A stretch of 64,000 nucleotides of DNA from Achatina immaculata. Taxonomy: Eukaryota; Mollusca; Gastropoda; Stylommatophora; Achatinidae. The notes under the pieces were generated by a model. The model did not search any database. It worked only from the letters and a program-made list of their open reading frames with translations, and was not told the DNA's origin. This document shows, piece by piece, positions 12,036 through 22,542 of this stretch. Each line of letters opens with the position of its first letter. Within the stretch, counting starts at the first letter, position 1. Location: the NCBI GenBank assembly GCA_009760885.1, contig CM019704.1:14057803-14121802 (forward strand). The letters run 5' to 3'. Made by a program: the position numbers and the translations under genes.

Positions 12036-12190
12036 TCAAGCTAGACCAGCATTTTCTTTATTTCCTCAAGCCAGACCTTCACTTTCTTCCATTTATTTCC
12101 ACATACTAGATCTCAATTTTCCTTCATTTATTTCCTGATGATAGATCTTCACTTTCTTTATTTCACAGTGACAGACCTTCACTTTCAAGA

Positions 12191-12928
12191 TGCAGATGAA
12201 ACTAAGATTTTAAAAAAAATGAGTCAATTCATTTGCTAGTCTATAGACCCCATAGGGTCCATGGATGCCAGATTAAGAAACATTGTGTCAGACCCCAAGA
12301 CCAAATCTTCTTGACATGAGAGAGTTTTTTGCTTAGATATTTCAAGAAAGACTATTTTTTTTAGCATAGAATCACTTTGTTATTTGTGATCAGCACTTGT
12401 TTCTCTTCAGTTTGTGTCCAAATGTCTGCTCTAGTTAACAACGAATCACATTCTTTTTGCAATTGCTGCTTCTCTCTCCAAATTAGGGCCACAAATCTAG
12501 ACTAATCAAGTCAAATTTTGACAAAATCAACTACTATAGGAAATGGTGAACTGATTGTGGAAGTCACTGGGCATCATTTGGCTGAACATCTTCACTCATG
12601 GCTGATTCTAACAATATTTGATTGCCTTAACTGGCTTCTTTCTATGTCTAAGAGACTGGCACTTGATGATGATGAACGACAACAAGAACTTTCCTAACGT
12701 TTTGGCCTAATTCTGAATGAAGAAGAAAAGCCTAAAGATCTAGCAACAAAAATACATTCTGTTGTTACTGTGACCAGTTTTGATGCTTAGCAACGTCCAC
12801 AATCAGTTTAACATTGTCCTGCTTCAAAACTGTATACTAAGACCCAAAGCAGTATCATTACTTTCTTCTTATAACATAAGTGCTTCATTCTAAAATGAAT
12901 TACTGTACATTTGGCTATTTTCTTCCAC
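12191..12928. other. Sequence upstream of the bZIP coding exon
   Basis: This is the presumed intron or promoter-side sequence of the bZIP gene. A segment near 12240-12285 (GGGTCCATGGATGCC and AAGAAACATTG) resembles the interior of the hAT-like MITEs at 25090 and 56630. The stretch ends in a pyrimidine-rich tract. Confidence 0.4.
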
Positions 12929-12930
12929 AG
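12917..12930 (+). other. Splice acceptor before the bZIP exon
   Basis: The tract TATTTTCTTCCACAG ends at 12930. In-frame upstream of the start there is a stop (TGA at 12956-12958), so the acceptor opens an exon that begins with 5' untranslated sequence. Vertebrate NFIL3 has this arrangement, a 5' UTR intron followed by a single coding exon. Confidence 0.6.
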
Positions 12931-12983
12931 GAAATACTAGAAAAAGCTTCTGATTTGACAGAGTAAGCTCTTCTTGCTGAAAA

Positions 12984-13034
12984 ATGAACCAGTCTGTCAT
13001 GAAGAGCACTTCATGTTCTGCCCTGGAGAAGTAA
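12984..13034 (+). CDS. Upstream ORF of the bZIP gene (16 codons)
   Basis: The first ATG of the exon (12984) opens a 16-codon frame ending TAA at 13032-13034, out of frame with the bZIP. It overlaps the first in-frame ATG (13013) and stops 11 bases before the better ATG at 13046. A uORF so placed would favour initiation at 13046 and could limit translation. It is a prediction from position only. Confidence 0.4.
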   Translation: MNQSVMKSTSCSALEK

Positions 13035-13045
13035 AGGGTGGAACT

Positions 13046-14203
13046 ATGTCTATCGAACGACAAATCAAAAGCTTTCGATTGGAGGGCGAATGTCCTTTCA
13101 AAGCCTACAACTTTGCTTTATCATCTTCCTTGGTGTTTGCCGACTTGGAGCAGTATGTTCCTCTCTCCAAGGCAATATCCAGTCCCATGCAGCAACATCT
13201 GGAACATCCACGACAGCAGCAGAGGTTTAGCCTATCACATCAAACAAACCAGCCTCTACAGCAAATTCATGGGGATCTTGAGGATTATCTAAGCAATAAT
13301 AACCATCAGCAGCAAATACTTCAAAAGAATCCATTAACCACTGAACTCAGTAGCCTCATAAGCAGTGACCCTAACCATGGAGACAAAGGCAAATCCCTAA
13401 AGCGACCAGATGTGTCAAACAATTCTCTTCATCTAAATGATCATAACCTCAGTATGTCCAACCCAGTCTTCTCTCTTAATGATCTCCATAATTTCATCAC
13501 ATCAAGTGGAAATACATTCAAAACAACTATTAGTGGTTCTGCTATAGATCAAGATTCTATTTCTATGTTGTTTGACCACCCTGTTTCATTTCTTGGTGGA
13601 AGTGTTTCAAGATATACAGAAAACTCGGACTCAATGAATTCTGTAGTAGCCAGTCAGTGCCCTCAAAACGTGTCAACTTTACCTCAGATTGCCGTGAAAG
13701 AAGGCAGTGAGATCAACTGGGTTGGAGGGGGCCAGATGCCTTCAATGAACATGAACAATTTTATCCTAAAGCATGAGATTAACGAAGGAAGCTCTCATTC
13801 TAGTGAAAGTTCTAGTGGTTCTCCTGAATTAGTGAAACAGAATAAGTCAGATGAAGACAGCTTCACTGATTCCATAAAATGCAACATGCAAAGTTCAGTG
13901 TCTGAACTTATGCAAATGAAGTCTATGTCTCAGGATAAAAGACCAGGTTCTGGAATTGTCCAAAGTGATTCTACTGAAAAGAATAACAGGCGAGAGGCCA
14001 GCAAGGACCCGGCTTATCTGGAGAAGCGTAGAAAGAATAATGAGAGTGCCAAGAGATCCCGTGAGGCAAGGAGAACTAAAGAAGAACTGATGGCTTTCAG
14101 GGTCATTGGTCTAGAAGAGGAAAATATGAAGCTGCGGGCAGAGATCTGCCTTCTTGACAAGGAGCTTGATGAGCTTCGCTCAAGACTTTACCAGTGTGGC
14201 TGA
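13046..14203 (+). CDS. bZIP transcription factor, NFIL3/PAR-like
   Basis: The start at 13046 encodes 385 residues. Another in-frame ATG lies at 13013, in a poorer context (T at -3, against A at -3 here). The C-terminal 66 residues are a bZIP: the lead-in DPAYLEKRRKNNESAKRSRE matches the KD-x-x-Y-x-E-KRRKNN-x-AAKRSR signature of the NFIL3/E4BP4 and PAR (HLF, DBP, TEF) families, including the asparagine and arginine that contact DNA. The leucine zipper follows (LEEENMKLRAEICLLDKELDELRSRL begins at about residue 350). The rest is low-complexity, rich in Q, N and S, and has no proline- and acid-rich PAR domain that I can see just before the basic region. Such factors bind TTAYRTAA-type sites as dimers in the nucleus and often act in circadian, immune or metabolic control. 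One coding exon, as in vertebrate NFIL3. C/EBP or CES-2-like membership is the main alternative. Confidence 0.85.
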   Translation: MSIERQIKSFRLEGECPFKAYNFALSSSLVFADLEQYVPLSKAISSPMQQHLEHPRQQQRFSLSHQTNQPLQQIHGDLEDYLSNNNHQQQILQKNPLTTELSSLISSDPNHGDKGKSLKRPDVSNNSLHLNDHNLSMSNPVFSLNDLHNFITSSGNTFKTTISGSAIDQDSISMLFDHPVSFLGGSVSRYTENSDSMNSVVASQCPQNVSTLPQIAVKEGSEINWVGGGQMPSMNMNNFILKHEINEGSSHSSESSSGSPELVKQNKSDEDSFTDSIKCNMQSSVSELMQMKSMSQDKRPGSGIVQSDSTEKNNRREASKDPAYLEKRRKNNESAKRSREARRTKEELMAFRVIGLEEENMKLRAEICLLDKELDELRSRLYQCG

Positions 14204-14670
14204 AACTGCAATGTCAAAGTCCAGACAAGCAGACTGATACGGCAACAAATGCTGAAAAAGGGGTGATATCTGTGGGCTGATAGTAGTTCTATCACTTGAA
14301 CTTTGATGGAAACTCATATGAAATGATATTTCAACCACAGCTGTTACTTTGTGACTTTATACAGTCCCTGTATTTTCTGCTTATTTTAATACAAGTGACC
14401 CTAAATGAGAACAAACAACCTCAGACTTTAATATGGTCATCAGACTAATGGAAATCTGTACACCAGATGTCCACAGACTATTTCTGTATAGTTATAGCGT
14501 AGATCTATGCAATCATTAAAACAATTAAACTATTTTTCTTAAATTTTGTTCTTTTAACTACAGCTGATATGTATTTTCTTGAATTCACTATACTGAACAT
14601 TTGTTGAAATGAATTTCAAATATTTGATTTTGATTACAGATGATCCACTTAATAAACACAAGGTGTCCCA
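14204..14670 (+). terminator. 3' UTR and polyadenylation signals of the bZIP gene
   Basis: AT-rich untranslated sequence follows the stop. A candidate ATTAAA lies near 14515 and a canonical AATAAA at 14651-14656. Which one is used cannot be told from sequence alone. Confidence 0.5.
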
Positions 14671-14938
14671 AAAGTCTCCAAACATAGCTAAAGGAACTCA
14701 TCTGAAGTGCACTTATGTGCACAAAACCAAATGTATTAATATGAGTGCACCTTGAGTATGTCTTCTAAAAGAAATGGCAGTCATTTAGGGAATGTTGTGT
14801 AACTAAAGATAATTTTCTTAAGAGTGTTACATTTCCTTATCTATGCAGATAACTGGGAAGCCTTGTACTTTGAAAACTGACAACAAAGCACATAATGTCT
14901 GATGTACTAATAATAAAAGGTAAGGCAGCAATGACAAA
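14671..14938. other. Unassigned intergenic stretch
   Basis: No feature recognised. Confidence 0.4.
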
Positions 14939-14939
14939 T

Positions 14940-15175
14940 TATAGAAGCACCTAGGGCATATGAATCTACTGACCATATTTTGCCTTCACCCGTTAGCATT
15001 CTAGTGAGGGATGAGGTCAGTGTCACGTCTGGTTGCCTTTCCTCCCCCAGATCCAGAAGGAGCCCAGTATCAGTTTCTACAGCTTGGGTGATTTGGGTGC
15101 TACTGGCTGGATTTGAACCCCCAGCCTTTGCCATCAGCAACTAACCACTTCACCACTTCAGTTAATATCACATAA
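14940..15175 (-). mobile_element. tRNA-headed SINE, type 2, minus strand
   Basis: On the minus strand the order is an A-box-like GAAGTGGTGAAGTGGTTAG, a B box GGGTTCAAATCC, then the body CACCCAAGCTGTAGAAACTG, TCTGGGGGAGG and CTAGAATGCTAACGGG. This order is shared with copies at 16155, 20195 and 42700. Confidence 0.7.
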
Positions 15176-16150
15176 TTTTTTAACCTCTCACTGAACTCTG
15201 TGACGGTTTTTGTTGTAAGAAACTCTGAGTTAGCAAAGCTGATGTACCTGAACATGTGTTTTTCAATCTGGGATTTCGAAGATCCACAGAAAACTATCAC
15301 TGTTAATTCACACCAGCAATGAAAATTATTACTGGATTATGGTATCTACATTTTGTCGGGTGAGTTGACAGCTGTGGAAATAATACTCTGTATTACTAGG
15401 ATTCAATGAGACCTGAAAAGTTTATTCAAAATAGGCCCCTCAAGGTAAAAAATTGAGAAATACCAACCAAGACTGCCCTATGTTTGTTAAATGTGTTTTT
15501 TAATTTAAAGGCAATAACTCCCCCCTCTGAAATTACATGCAGATTACAATCCAATTACAATCCATTACATGCAGAAAGTTTGTACTATGGGAGAGAAAGG
15601 ACCTGGATATATTTAATTTCTGAACACTGCAGATTACTAGATCCATCTACACTAGTGGGCGATTAGAAGATAAGATTCAGAAAAAAAGGGAAAGAGTGAG
15701 AATTTACACTCAAGTAATTTTATGGAAGAGCTAGGATGTGGCCTGCAAGGCAAGGGGGCTGCAGCTGGAAGGAGTTTGGGAACCTCTGATCTACATGACT
15801 TAAAAACTTTACACAGTGAATGCCTATGCCAGAGACATTGGCTCTGAGCGCCAAATTTGGATGGGAGGCAAGCCATTGTTATGGTTATAAGTGGGAATAT
15901 TCCACTTCTCCTTAATACAAAGTTGAATTTTTTTGCACTTCTTTTTTTACTGATGTGGCCTGAGTGTCATCAGTCTTAGTTACACTCCTGGTCCATGAAG
16001 GTCTAGACTCCAAAATGTATCTGATGGCAACCAGTTCTCTGAAAATGTGCAAAGGCATAACTTCCAAACAGATTAATTGCTGAAAAAAATAGGGAAAAAA
16101 ATTGCTGCAAGCACGATATTAACCACAGAAAAGAGAGAAGGAAACAATGT
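15176..16150. other. Unassigned stretch
   Basis: No gene, exon or repeat family is recognised. Scattered short ORFs carry no recognisable domain. I searched the minus strand here for missing MON2 C-terminal exons and saw none. Confidence 0.4.
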
Positions 16151-16154
16151 AGGC

Positions 16155-16390
16155 CTTGAAATATGTAGATGCCGAAGGTTGGGGGTTCGAATACGGCCAG
16201 AGGCACCCCAGTCACCCAGCTGTAGAAATGGGTACCCGACTTCTTCTGGAGTTGGGGAAGGAAAGGTGGCCAGGCGTGATACTGACCATATCACCCTCTA
16301 GTGTGCTGACAGGTCAAGGAAAATATGGGCACCAACACCATATCCCTATGTGCCTCTAAGGCATGACAGGGTTACCTTTACCTTTTTTTA
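16155..16390 (+). mobile_element. tRNA-headed SINE, type 2, head truncated
   Basis: It starts within the tRNA-like head, keeps the B box GGGTTCGAATACGG, then CACCCAGCTGTAGAAATGGG and CTAGTGTGCTGACAGG, and ends GGCATGACAGGGTTACC followed by a TTTACCTTTTTTT tail. Confidence 0.75.
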
Positions 16391-16619
16391 ATAATATACC
16401 TACATGATCTACATCAGGATACAGCTTAATCCTCAATACTTTCGACTAGCACCCCCTGAACATTCATGTGTGAACTGCTGAAATTTAATCACTGGTCTAA
16501 TTAACACGCAGGCTGAGATTGTTATAAGACAGTGAACAGGGACACCCAATGTAAAACTTGCTTCATGCATCAACGTTCATATCATGCCATCTGTCTTTCT
16601 CTGGTCTAAGAGAAAAAAA

Positions 16620-16850
16620 TACACTTTTGAAGGAAGGAGAGTAAAAAATGCTTTAGAAAACAAGACAAGGATGTAAAAGGTCGTATTAGAAAACTAGACA
16701 AAGTCACATTAGGAAATGAGACAAGAGCATGCAAGAAAATTAAGACAGAGATGTGTGAGAAAACAACACAAGATCATGTTAGACAACTAGACATGAACAT
16801 GCAAGAAAACTAGACAAGGACGTGGGAAAAAATATGAAGAAAATTCGTAG
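16620..16850. repeat. Degenerate minisatellite, about 30-bp unit
   Basis: Repeated AGAAAACTAGACAAGGACATG-like units with many substitutions, about 6-7 copies. Confidence 0.7.
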
Positions 16851-16899
16851 TCGAGTTGATTGGTTGGTTGGTTGCTCATCCTAGTGAGGTCCAAGGTTT

Positions 16900-17655
16900 A
16901 TTCACATTCATTATCTTACTAGGTTCCTTTCTCTCATGTTTAGCTTTCTCTTTTTCAGTGTAACACAATCACCACTACCTTACTCTCATGTTTGGTGTGC
17001 TCTGTTTAACTGTACGACAACCATCATTACCTTGCTCTCATGTTTGGTGTGCTCTGTTTAACTGTAGCACAATCACCACTACCTTGTGCTCACGTTTGGT
17101 GTGCTCCATTTAACTGTACAACAATCATCATTACCTTGCTCTCATGTATGGTGTGCTCTGTTTAACTATATGACAATCATCATTATCTTACTCTCATGTT
17201 TGGTGTGCTCTGTTTAACTATACAACAACCATCATTATCTTGCTCTCATACTTGGTGTGTTCTGTTTAACCATCATTACCTTGCTCGCATGTATGGTGTG
17301 CTCTGTTTAACTATATGACAATCATCATTACCTTACTCTCATGTTTGGTGTGCTCTGTTTAACTATACAACAACCATCATTATCTTGCTCTCATACTTGG
17401 TGTGTTCTGTTTAACTATACAACAACCATCATTATCTTGCTCTCATATTTGGTGTGCTCTGTTTAACCATCATTACCGTGCTCTCATGTCTGGTGTGCTC
17501 TGTTTAACCACCATTACCGTGCTCTCATGTCTGGTGTGCTCTGTTTAACCACCATTACCTTGCTCTCATATCTGGTGTGCTCTGTTTAACTATCATTACC
17601 TTGCTCTCATGTTTGATGTGCTATGTTTTAACCATCATTACTCTGTTCTCACACT
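16900..17655. repeat. Minisatellite, 44-57-bp unit, about 15 copies
   Basis: The core is CTCTCATGTTTGGTGTGCTC followed by TGTTTAACTATACAACAACC and ATCATTACCTTG. Copies to the right of about 17460 lack the TATACAACAACC part, giving a shorter unit. Long and short versions alternate in the middle. Confidence 0.92.
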
Positions 17656-18140
17656 GAAGTTTACAAGTTTTGATGTTTTCACAGCCGGTTATTACAAGTA
17701 TTTTATTAAAAAAAAAAAAGCCATTAGAGCAAGAAAATGCAGGTATCTGCCCGGGCGTCCTTGTTGAAGAAGGTCACCACTGGAGTGGCACTCTTATTAA
17801 CACAACGACGGTCAGTAAGGGCCATTGAGTTGGGTTATCAAGGAGCTTAGCTGTGCTGCTTTGTTCACAACTTCAAGTTCTGACAGGCTTGGGTGATATT
17901 GTTAATCAAAACAGTCAAACAACATTTTCATCATCCTCACGTGTTGTGCGGAAAACGTGGACGGTCATGCCTTCCCAAATATCTCATTAAAAAATGCTTC
18001 CCATTATTTTAGTTAGCTGAATTGAGCTGAATTTTTCACTTTTGGACACAACATGTGTTTCTTTCAGTTACTGAAAATGTTTGAACATAAATGAAGAGTA
18101 ATGCAGGAACATGAATAAAGACAGTTAAAGAATTACTCAG
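17656..18140. other. Unassigned stretch
   Basis: No gene is recognised. It contains an A-run at 17708 and no repeat family that I can match. Confidence 0.4.
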
Positions 18141-18149
18141 ACATGTGTG

Positions 18150-18410
18150 AGACTGTTCTATGGCAATACATGAAATATTTTATCTTTGTGAGACTAATTT
18201 GATGGCAATACATGAAATATTTTATCTTTGTGAGACTAATTTGATGGCATTACATGAAATATTTTATCTTTGTGAGACTAATTTGATGGCATTACATGAA
18301 ATATTTCATGCACCTGATAGTTTTGAAGGTATGAAATACTTCATGCTTCTGAGACTATTTTCATGGCAGCATATGCATGAAATATTTCATCCTCCTTAAA
18401 CTATTCTGAT
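18150..18410. repeat. Minisatellite, 42-bp unit, about 6 copies
   Basis: The unit is TGAGACTAATTTGATGGCAA followed by TACATGAAATATTTTATCTTTG. Because 42 is a multiple of three, a frame stays open through it; this is not evidence for a protein. Confidence 0.92.
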
Positions 18411-18584
18411 GGCAACCCTAATTCATGATCAGTATGACTTTTACAATGATACACTAATTTAATGGCTGATAAAATAGCATGGAAAATGAAAGGCAACCAA
18501 CCCACTTACAAGTATCAAGAAATGCACAAAATGTAGAAATACAATATCTAATGAACGTTCTTCTAATCAGGCTCCATATTTAGC

Positions 18585-18692
18585 CTTCTACAGTTGGAAA
18601 AACAAAGTTCTCTACAGATGGAAAGCCCTCTACAGTTGGAGAAACAAAGTTCTCTACAGTTGGGGAAATGAAGTTCTCTACAGTTGGAGAAG
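18585..18692. repeat. Minisatellite, about 24-bp unit, left arm
   Basis: Units of CTCTACAGTTGGAGAAACAA occur five times. The same unit resumes at 20060-20190 on the far side of retroposon E copy 2. Confidence 0.85.
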
Positions 18693-20060
18693 CTCTCTTT
18701 ACACCTGTGGTCCTCAATAGGTCCCGTGGTCCCCAAAAGGACCATATGAGATCCCCGAGAGGACCACAAAAGGTTCAGAGTAATGCGGGGCTTGAGCCTG
18801 TATTCTTGGTGGGTCTCAGAAGTGGGATTGCATGACACCATGGTTTTCGTTGCACCAGTTTAGTCTAGAGTTGGACTTTCTCACTGGAAAACCACGACAT
18901 GTTTTGGATATCAGGATATCTCTGCTGGGTGAGAGGTGGTAGCCCATCCAGGCCAGAGTTGGACTTTCTCACCGGAAAACCTCAAGTGTTTTGAGGTAAC
19001 TGTGTATCACCACCGGGTGAGAGGTGGTTGCCCATCCAGTCCAGCGTTGGACTTTCTCACTGGAAAATCTCAGCGTGATTATGATACACATACATCCCCA
19101 CCGGGTGAGAGGTGGATGCCTATCTTGACCGCCCTGGTCCAGTGTCTCTGACTTCAGCATTTTGTGGTCGTGGCCGCTACCCTTCCTAGTTGTGACCAGG
19201 ATGGAACTTTTGTCCAGGAGGACGAATCCTCACCACTAGTGGCTTCCACCCCTGGATTGAGCCAGGTTAGGCATATCCCAGTTATGGGTGTGTTTAGGAC
19301 GTGACTGACTTCTAGAGTGGAGGTACCATGACACGTGTAGCCATCAAGTTTCACCCCTGGTGTAAGCCGATTTAGGCATATTTCACCAGTAAGGGTGTAT
19401 TTCAGACATGGCTGGCCTCTAGAGCAGAGTTGCTGTGGTATGAGTAGCTCTCACCGCGATACTACTGGACATACCGATTAAGCTTCACTTTATCCTTTCC
19501 ATCACCTTTTCACATTGGCGCCACATAGCAACCTTAATTGCTTTTCCACATTTTCTTCCTTGGCCAGGAGGAGTTTCACTCCACGTGCAGCATCCAAAGA
19601 ATCTCGCCAGTAGTGTCTTAACTTCTGGGTTAAGCCAGTTCAGGCATTTCACCCAATAAGCATTCACTTAGGACATGGCCAACCTCCAGACCAGAGGGGC
19701 CATGATTTGACTACTGTTTACTTCGCTTAATCCTTTCTTTCACCTTTTCCACAGTGGTGCCATGTGGCAACCCCATCTGCACCTTTCTTCACTGGCCGGG
19801 AGGAGCCCCACTCCACGCACGGCAGCTGAAGAATCTCGCCAGCAGCGGTAGATGAGCTATCAAACATGACTCTCATCTACTCGAAGCGTCTGGTTTTCAG
19901 GTGCCAGATATTCGCCTTCGCCCCTTCTCCTGTCAGTTTAAACAGTTCTGCCACGAGAAGGCCAGGAGCTGGACTTGATTGTCAGAGGCTATTTGAGACG
20001 CGCGCCATTGGAGTGGAAAGCGTATCTTCCACCCCACCTCCAGCAATAACAGTCATCAGA
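18693..20060 (-). mobile_element. Composite retroposon E, copy 2, inside a minisatellite
   Basis: It is colinear with the 1.5-kb copy at 46075-47575 but lacks the GAA-tail end. It holds the same internal modules: about three units of an 85-95-bp repeat (GGGTGAGAGGTGGTTGCCCA, GTTGGACTTTCTCACCGGAA), then about three units of a roughly 105-bp repeat (AGCCGGTTTAGGCATATTTC-like, CGACCTCTAGAGCAGAGGT-like), then a unique segment ending near CCAGAGGCTATTTGAGACGC. It sits between two arms of one 24-bp minisatellite. No protein is recognised. Confidence 0.75.
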
Positions 20061-20190
20061 ACCAGTTGGAGAAACAAAAACCTCTACAATTGGAGAAACA
20101 AAGTCCAGTATGGTTGGAAAAAAAGTCCATTACAGTTGGAAAAATAAAGTCCCCTATGGTTGAAGAAACAGTTCCCTATATTTGGAGAAG
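20061..20190. repeat. Minisatellite, about 24-bp unit, right arm
   Basis: Units of CAGTTGGAGAAACAAAGTCC continue the array seen at 18585-18692. More degenerate traces continue across the SINE at 20195 (ATTGGAGAAAGAAATC at about 20422). Confidence 0.8.
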
Positions 20191-20194
20191 GACA

Positions 20195-20415
20195 GCTGAG
20201 TGGCAAAGTGGTTACTGCACTAGTCTCTCATGGCAAAGGTCGAGGGGTTTGAATCTGGCCAGAGGTGCCCCAGTCACCCAGCTGTAGAAATGGGCACCAG
20301 AATTTGCCTGCAGGTTGGGGAAAGAAAGGCGGCCAGGTGTGATGCTGACCACACCACCCTCTCTAACACCATATCCGTATGTGCTTCTAAGGCATGACAG
20401 AGTTACATTTTTAAA
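20195..20415 (+). mobile_element. tRNA-headed SINE, type 2
   Basis: Complete head: A-box region GCTGAGTGGCAAAGTGGTTAC, B box GGGTTTGAATCTGG, then CACCCAGCTGTAGAAATGGG, and the terminal GGCATGACAGAGTTACATTT. It is inserted in the minisatellite right arm. Confidence 0.8.
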
Positions 20416-20488
20416 AAATATAATTGGAGAAAGAAATCAAGTTCCTTTGTCTTACAACCTTCAAACAACATAGATCTATCAATCCTAC

Positions 20489-20617
20489 CTTGATTATTTC
20501 CTGCAGAATGTGAGCGCTAATCACAGCTGGATGGGAGGCAGTTGCTCGGTACAAGTCCACTGTCATTGTTACCGCTCTTTCAGCAAAAGGTACAAAGTTC
20601 ATGATCACCCAGTCAGA
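20489..20617 (-). CDS. MON2: MON2 exon (most 3' one seen)
   Basis: 129 bases, 43 codons, phase 0 at both ends. The acceptor TTTTTCAG precedes 20617 and the donor GTAGGA follows 20489. It encodes SDWVIMNFVPFAERAVTMTV and ends ILQEIIK, which matches the part of MON2 where the human protein reads WVALNYVPFAER and ends NIIK. The following part of MON2 (a further 200 or so residues in vertebrates) is not found below 20489 in this window. Confidence 0.88.
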
Positions 20618-20899
20618 CTGAAAAATATACAGACACACATCATTTGAGGTGGTCTCCAGAACAAAAATCCCAACATACTGAACACAATGTTCATTGTCCA
20701 GCCCAGTTTACAATATTGTATTCCTAACATTAGAAATTCACTATTCCAAAAGTGCAGTAAACTTTAGCAGTATTCTGAAGTTATTCCATTTTACAAGCAA
20801 AGATTCTGGATGTTCCAAAATAAAATTTTACAAATGATTTATTCAGTATACATTATATCTTGTCACAACTCTATGCTATCAATGTCAAACTAACAGCCA

Positions 20900-20955
20900 A
20901 ACACGAAAGGAAAATGAGATGTTTAAGGAGACTACTAAATGTAACATGATCTTCA
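20900..20955 (+). mobile_element. Short LINE tail fragment
   Basis: GAAAGGAAAATGAGATGTTT and the next bases match the start of the fragment at 53395-53505 (KMRCLRRLLN reading). It lies in the intron between two MON2 exons. Confidence 0.4.
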
Positions 20956-21289
20956 CTTTGCACTGGCTGACAAAAAGCTCATGTCTGGCAGTTACAGAAT
21001 GATTAACAACCAACTAATCAACTTTGCTCCACAAGCATTTATACTCATTTGTCACACATCTTTGTGCAGGACAGATAATCCAGACAACAACAGTTGAAAC
21101 ATAAGCACGAAGCAACAGAGACAAGGTTTTGCAACATCATGCAACATACACAGGGACATTGGAAAAAAAAAGTTTGAAAAAGTTCCTAGGCAGTAAGGAG
21201 AAAAGTGAAAACTTAAATTACAATCAAATAAAGTAACAGCCAAAACTCTCTGACCATGTCATGGAATGGCAGAAGTTAGAAATCACCCA

Positions 21290-21385
21290 GAAAACTCAAA
21301 ATGGAATGAGAGAGAGATGGACAGAGAGGAAAATATATGAATGAACTAAGTGGTTTGGGAAATGAAAACCAACCAATCCTGTTAA
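21290..21385. repeat. Dispersed repeat shared with 29345-29436
   Basis: About 90 bases beginning AAACTCAAAATGGAATGAGA and including GAACTAAGTGGTTTGGGAAA are near identical at the two places. A family name cannot be given; it may be a LINE 3' tail. Confidence 0.6.
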
Positions 21386-21499
21386 ACATACCAAAGACCA
21401 CACAAAATGGAAAAGTCTGACTGCCTCCAGTTAGACATACCAAAGACAACATAGAATGGAAAATCTTGACTGCCTACATCCATTGACATGGTGCTTAAT

Positions 21500-21840
21500 A
21501 CCAGATCCATTATATTTCAATGCTTAATGAGTATGAGATCCCTTATCAGTGCTTTGAATATGAAGTCTCATCTTTTGGTGCTTAATGAATATATGATCCC
21601 TTATCTTCTGGTGGCTAATGAATATCAGATCCTTTATTTTTCAGTACTAAATGAATATGAGATCCTTGATCATTCAGTGATTAGTGAATATGTGATGCCC
21701 AATCTTTCAGTGATTAATGAACATGTGATCCCTTATCTTTCAGTGATTAATGAATATGCAATACCTTATCTTTCAGTGATTAATGAACATGTGATCCCTT
21801 ATCTTTCAGTGCATAAATATGTGAGCCCTTATCTTTCACA
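21500..21840. repeat. Minisatellite, 33-bp unit, about 10 copies, in a MON2 intron
   Basis: The unit is TGATCCCTTATCTTTCAGTG followed by ATTAATGAACATG. It ends only about 14 bases before the donor side of MON2 exon 21854-21997. Left copies are more diverged. The 33-bp unit keeps a frame open, which is not evidence for coding. Confidence 0.9.
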
Positions 21841-21853
21841 CACTGTAACATAC

Positions 21854-21997
21854 CTGTGGTCCCCTGACTACTCCAAATGTTCTTGCTTCCAGGTCCCCAA
21901 ACTTGGGGGCACTGACACCAAATGTGATGAAAGTCTGCAGCTGATGGAAGATGTCTGGGTATGTGGCCTGCATGGTGTCTGGGCCACTCTGAACAGC
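21854..21997 (-). CDS. MON2: MON2 exon
   Basis: 144 bases, 48 codons, phase 0 at both ends, acceptor ATCCCAG and donor GTATGT. It encodes AVQSGPDTMQATYPDIFHQL and ends GVVRGPQ. Human MON2 reads AICVGPENMQ at the same place, directly after the region encoded by exon 23729-24336. The end of this exon is a few residues shorter than the human counterpart. Confidence 0.88.
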
Positions 21998-22103
21998 CTG
22001 GGATCAAATGGAGCACACACAAACAAGATATATATATATATATGTGTGTGTGTAAATTTAGATATACTTAACATTAATAAGTTAGAACTTTGTGTATGTG
22101 TAT

Positions 22104-22542
22104 TCATTCATTCATTCATTTGCATGTCCCTTGCACAACTTTGCCTCCCTAACAGCACTCCTGTAGGCCTCTCAGTTGTGAGCAAGATGGCCTGCTGCTG
22201 ATGCATCCATTTGCAGATCCTCAACAATGTCTTGCAGCCATCTTCGCCTTGGTCTTCCTCTCTTTCTTTTTCCTATTATGTACCCTTCCAAGACAGTCTT
22301 CTCTACATTATCATGATGTTTAATGTGTCCAAAATATTTAAGTTTTCTCTCTTTAATCCTCTTAACTAGCCAGCCTTCTTCAATATTAAGTTCTTGTTGT
22401 ATGGATATATTTGTTCTTGTTTGTGTCCATGATATCTGAAGAACTCTTCTATAGCATTTACATTCAAAGGCATTTATGTGTTTCTCAGCTGTTTTGTTAA
22501 GTGTCCAAGTCTCACTGGCATATGTTGCGATGGGAAAGATGC
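22104..22542 (-). mobile_element. LINE-C copy in a MON2 intron
   Basis: Minus-strand 3' end of LINE-C with its ATTC/GAAT tail at the low-coordinate end. It extends up to the segment encoding FPIATYACETWTLNK. The 8-base direct repeat ATGTGTAT at 22096-22103 and 22543-22550 bounds it. Substitutions and a stop in place of an arginine codon show it is dead. Confidence 0.8.

Larger units (their letters stand above)
10404..12190. repeat. Minisatellite, about 36-bp unit, split by a LINE-C insertion
   Basis: The left arm (10404-10882) has about nine good copies of TTCATTTCCTTTCATTTATTTTCTTATGCTAGACG and then longer degenerate copies with TTTCCTCAAGCTAGACC. The right arm (12049-12180) continues the same degenerate unit. 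The LINE-C copy 10896-12035 sits between the arms. Confidence 0.9.

Noticed and set aside
13013..13045. Earlier start codon for the bZIP gene
   Set aside because: The ATG at 13013 has T at -3 and lies within the upstream ORF; 13046 has the better context. It remains possible and adds 11 residues.
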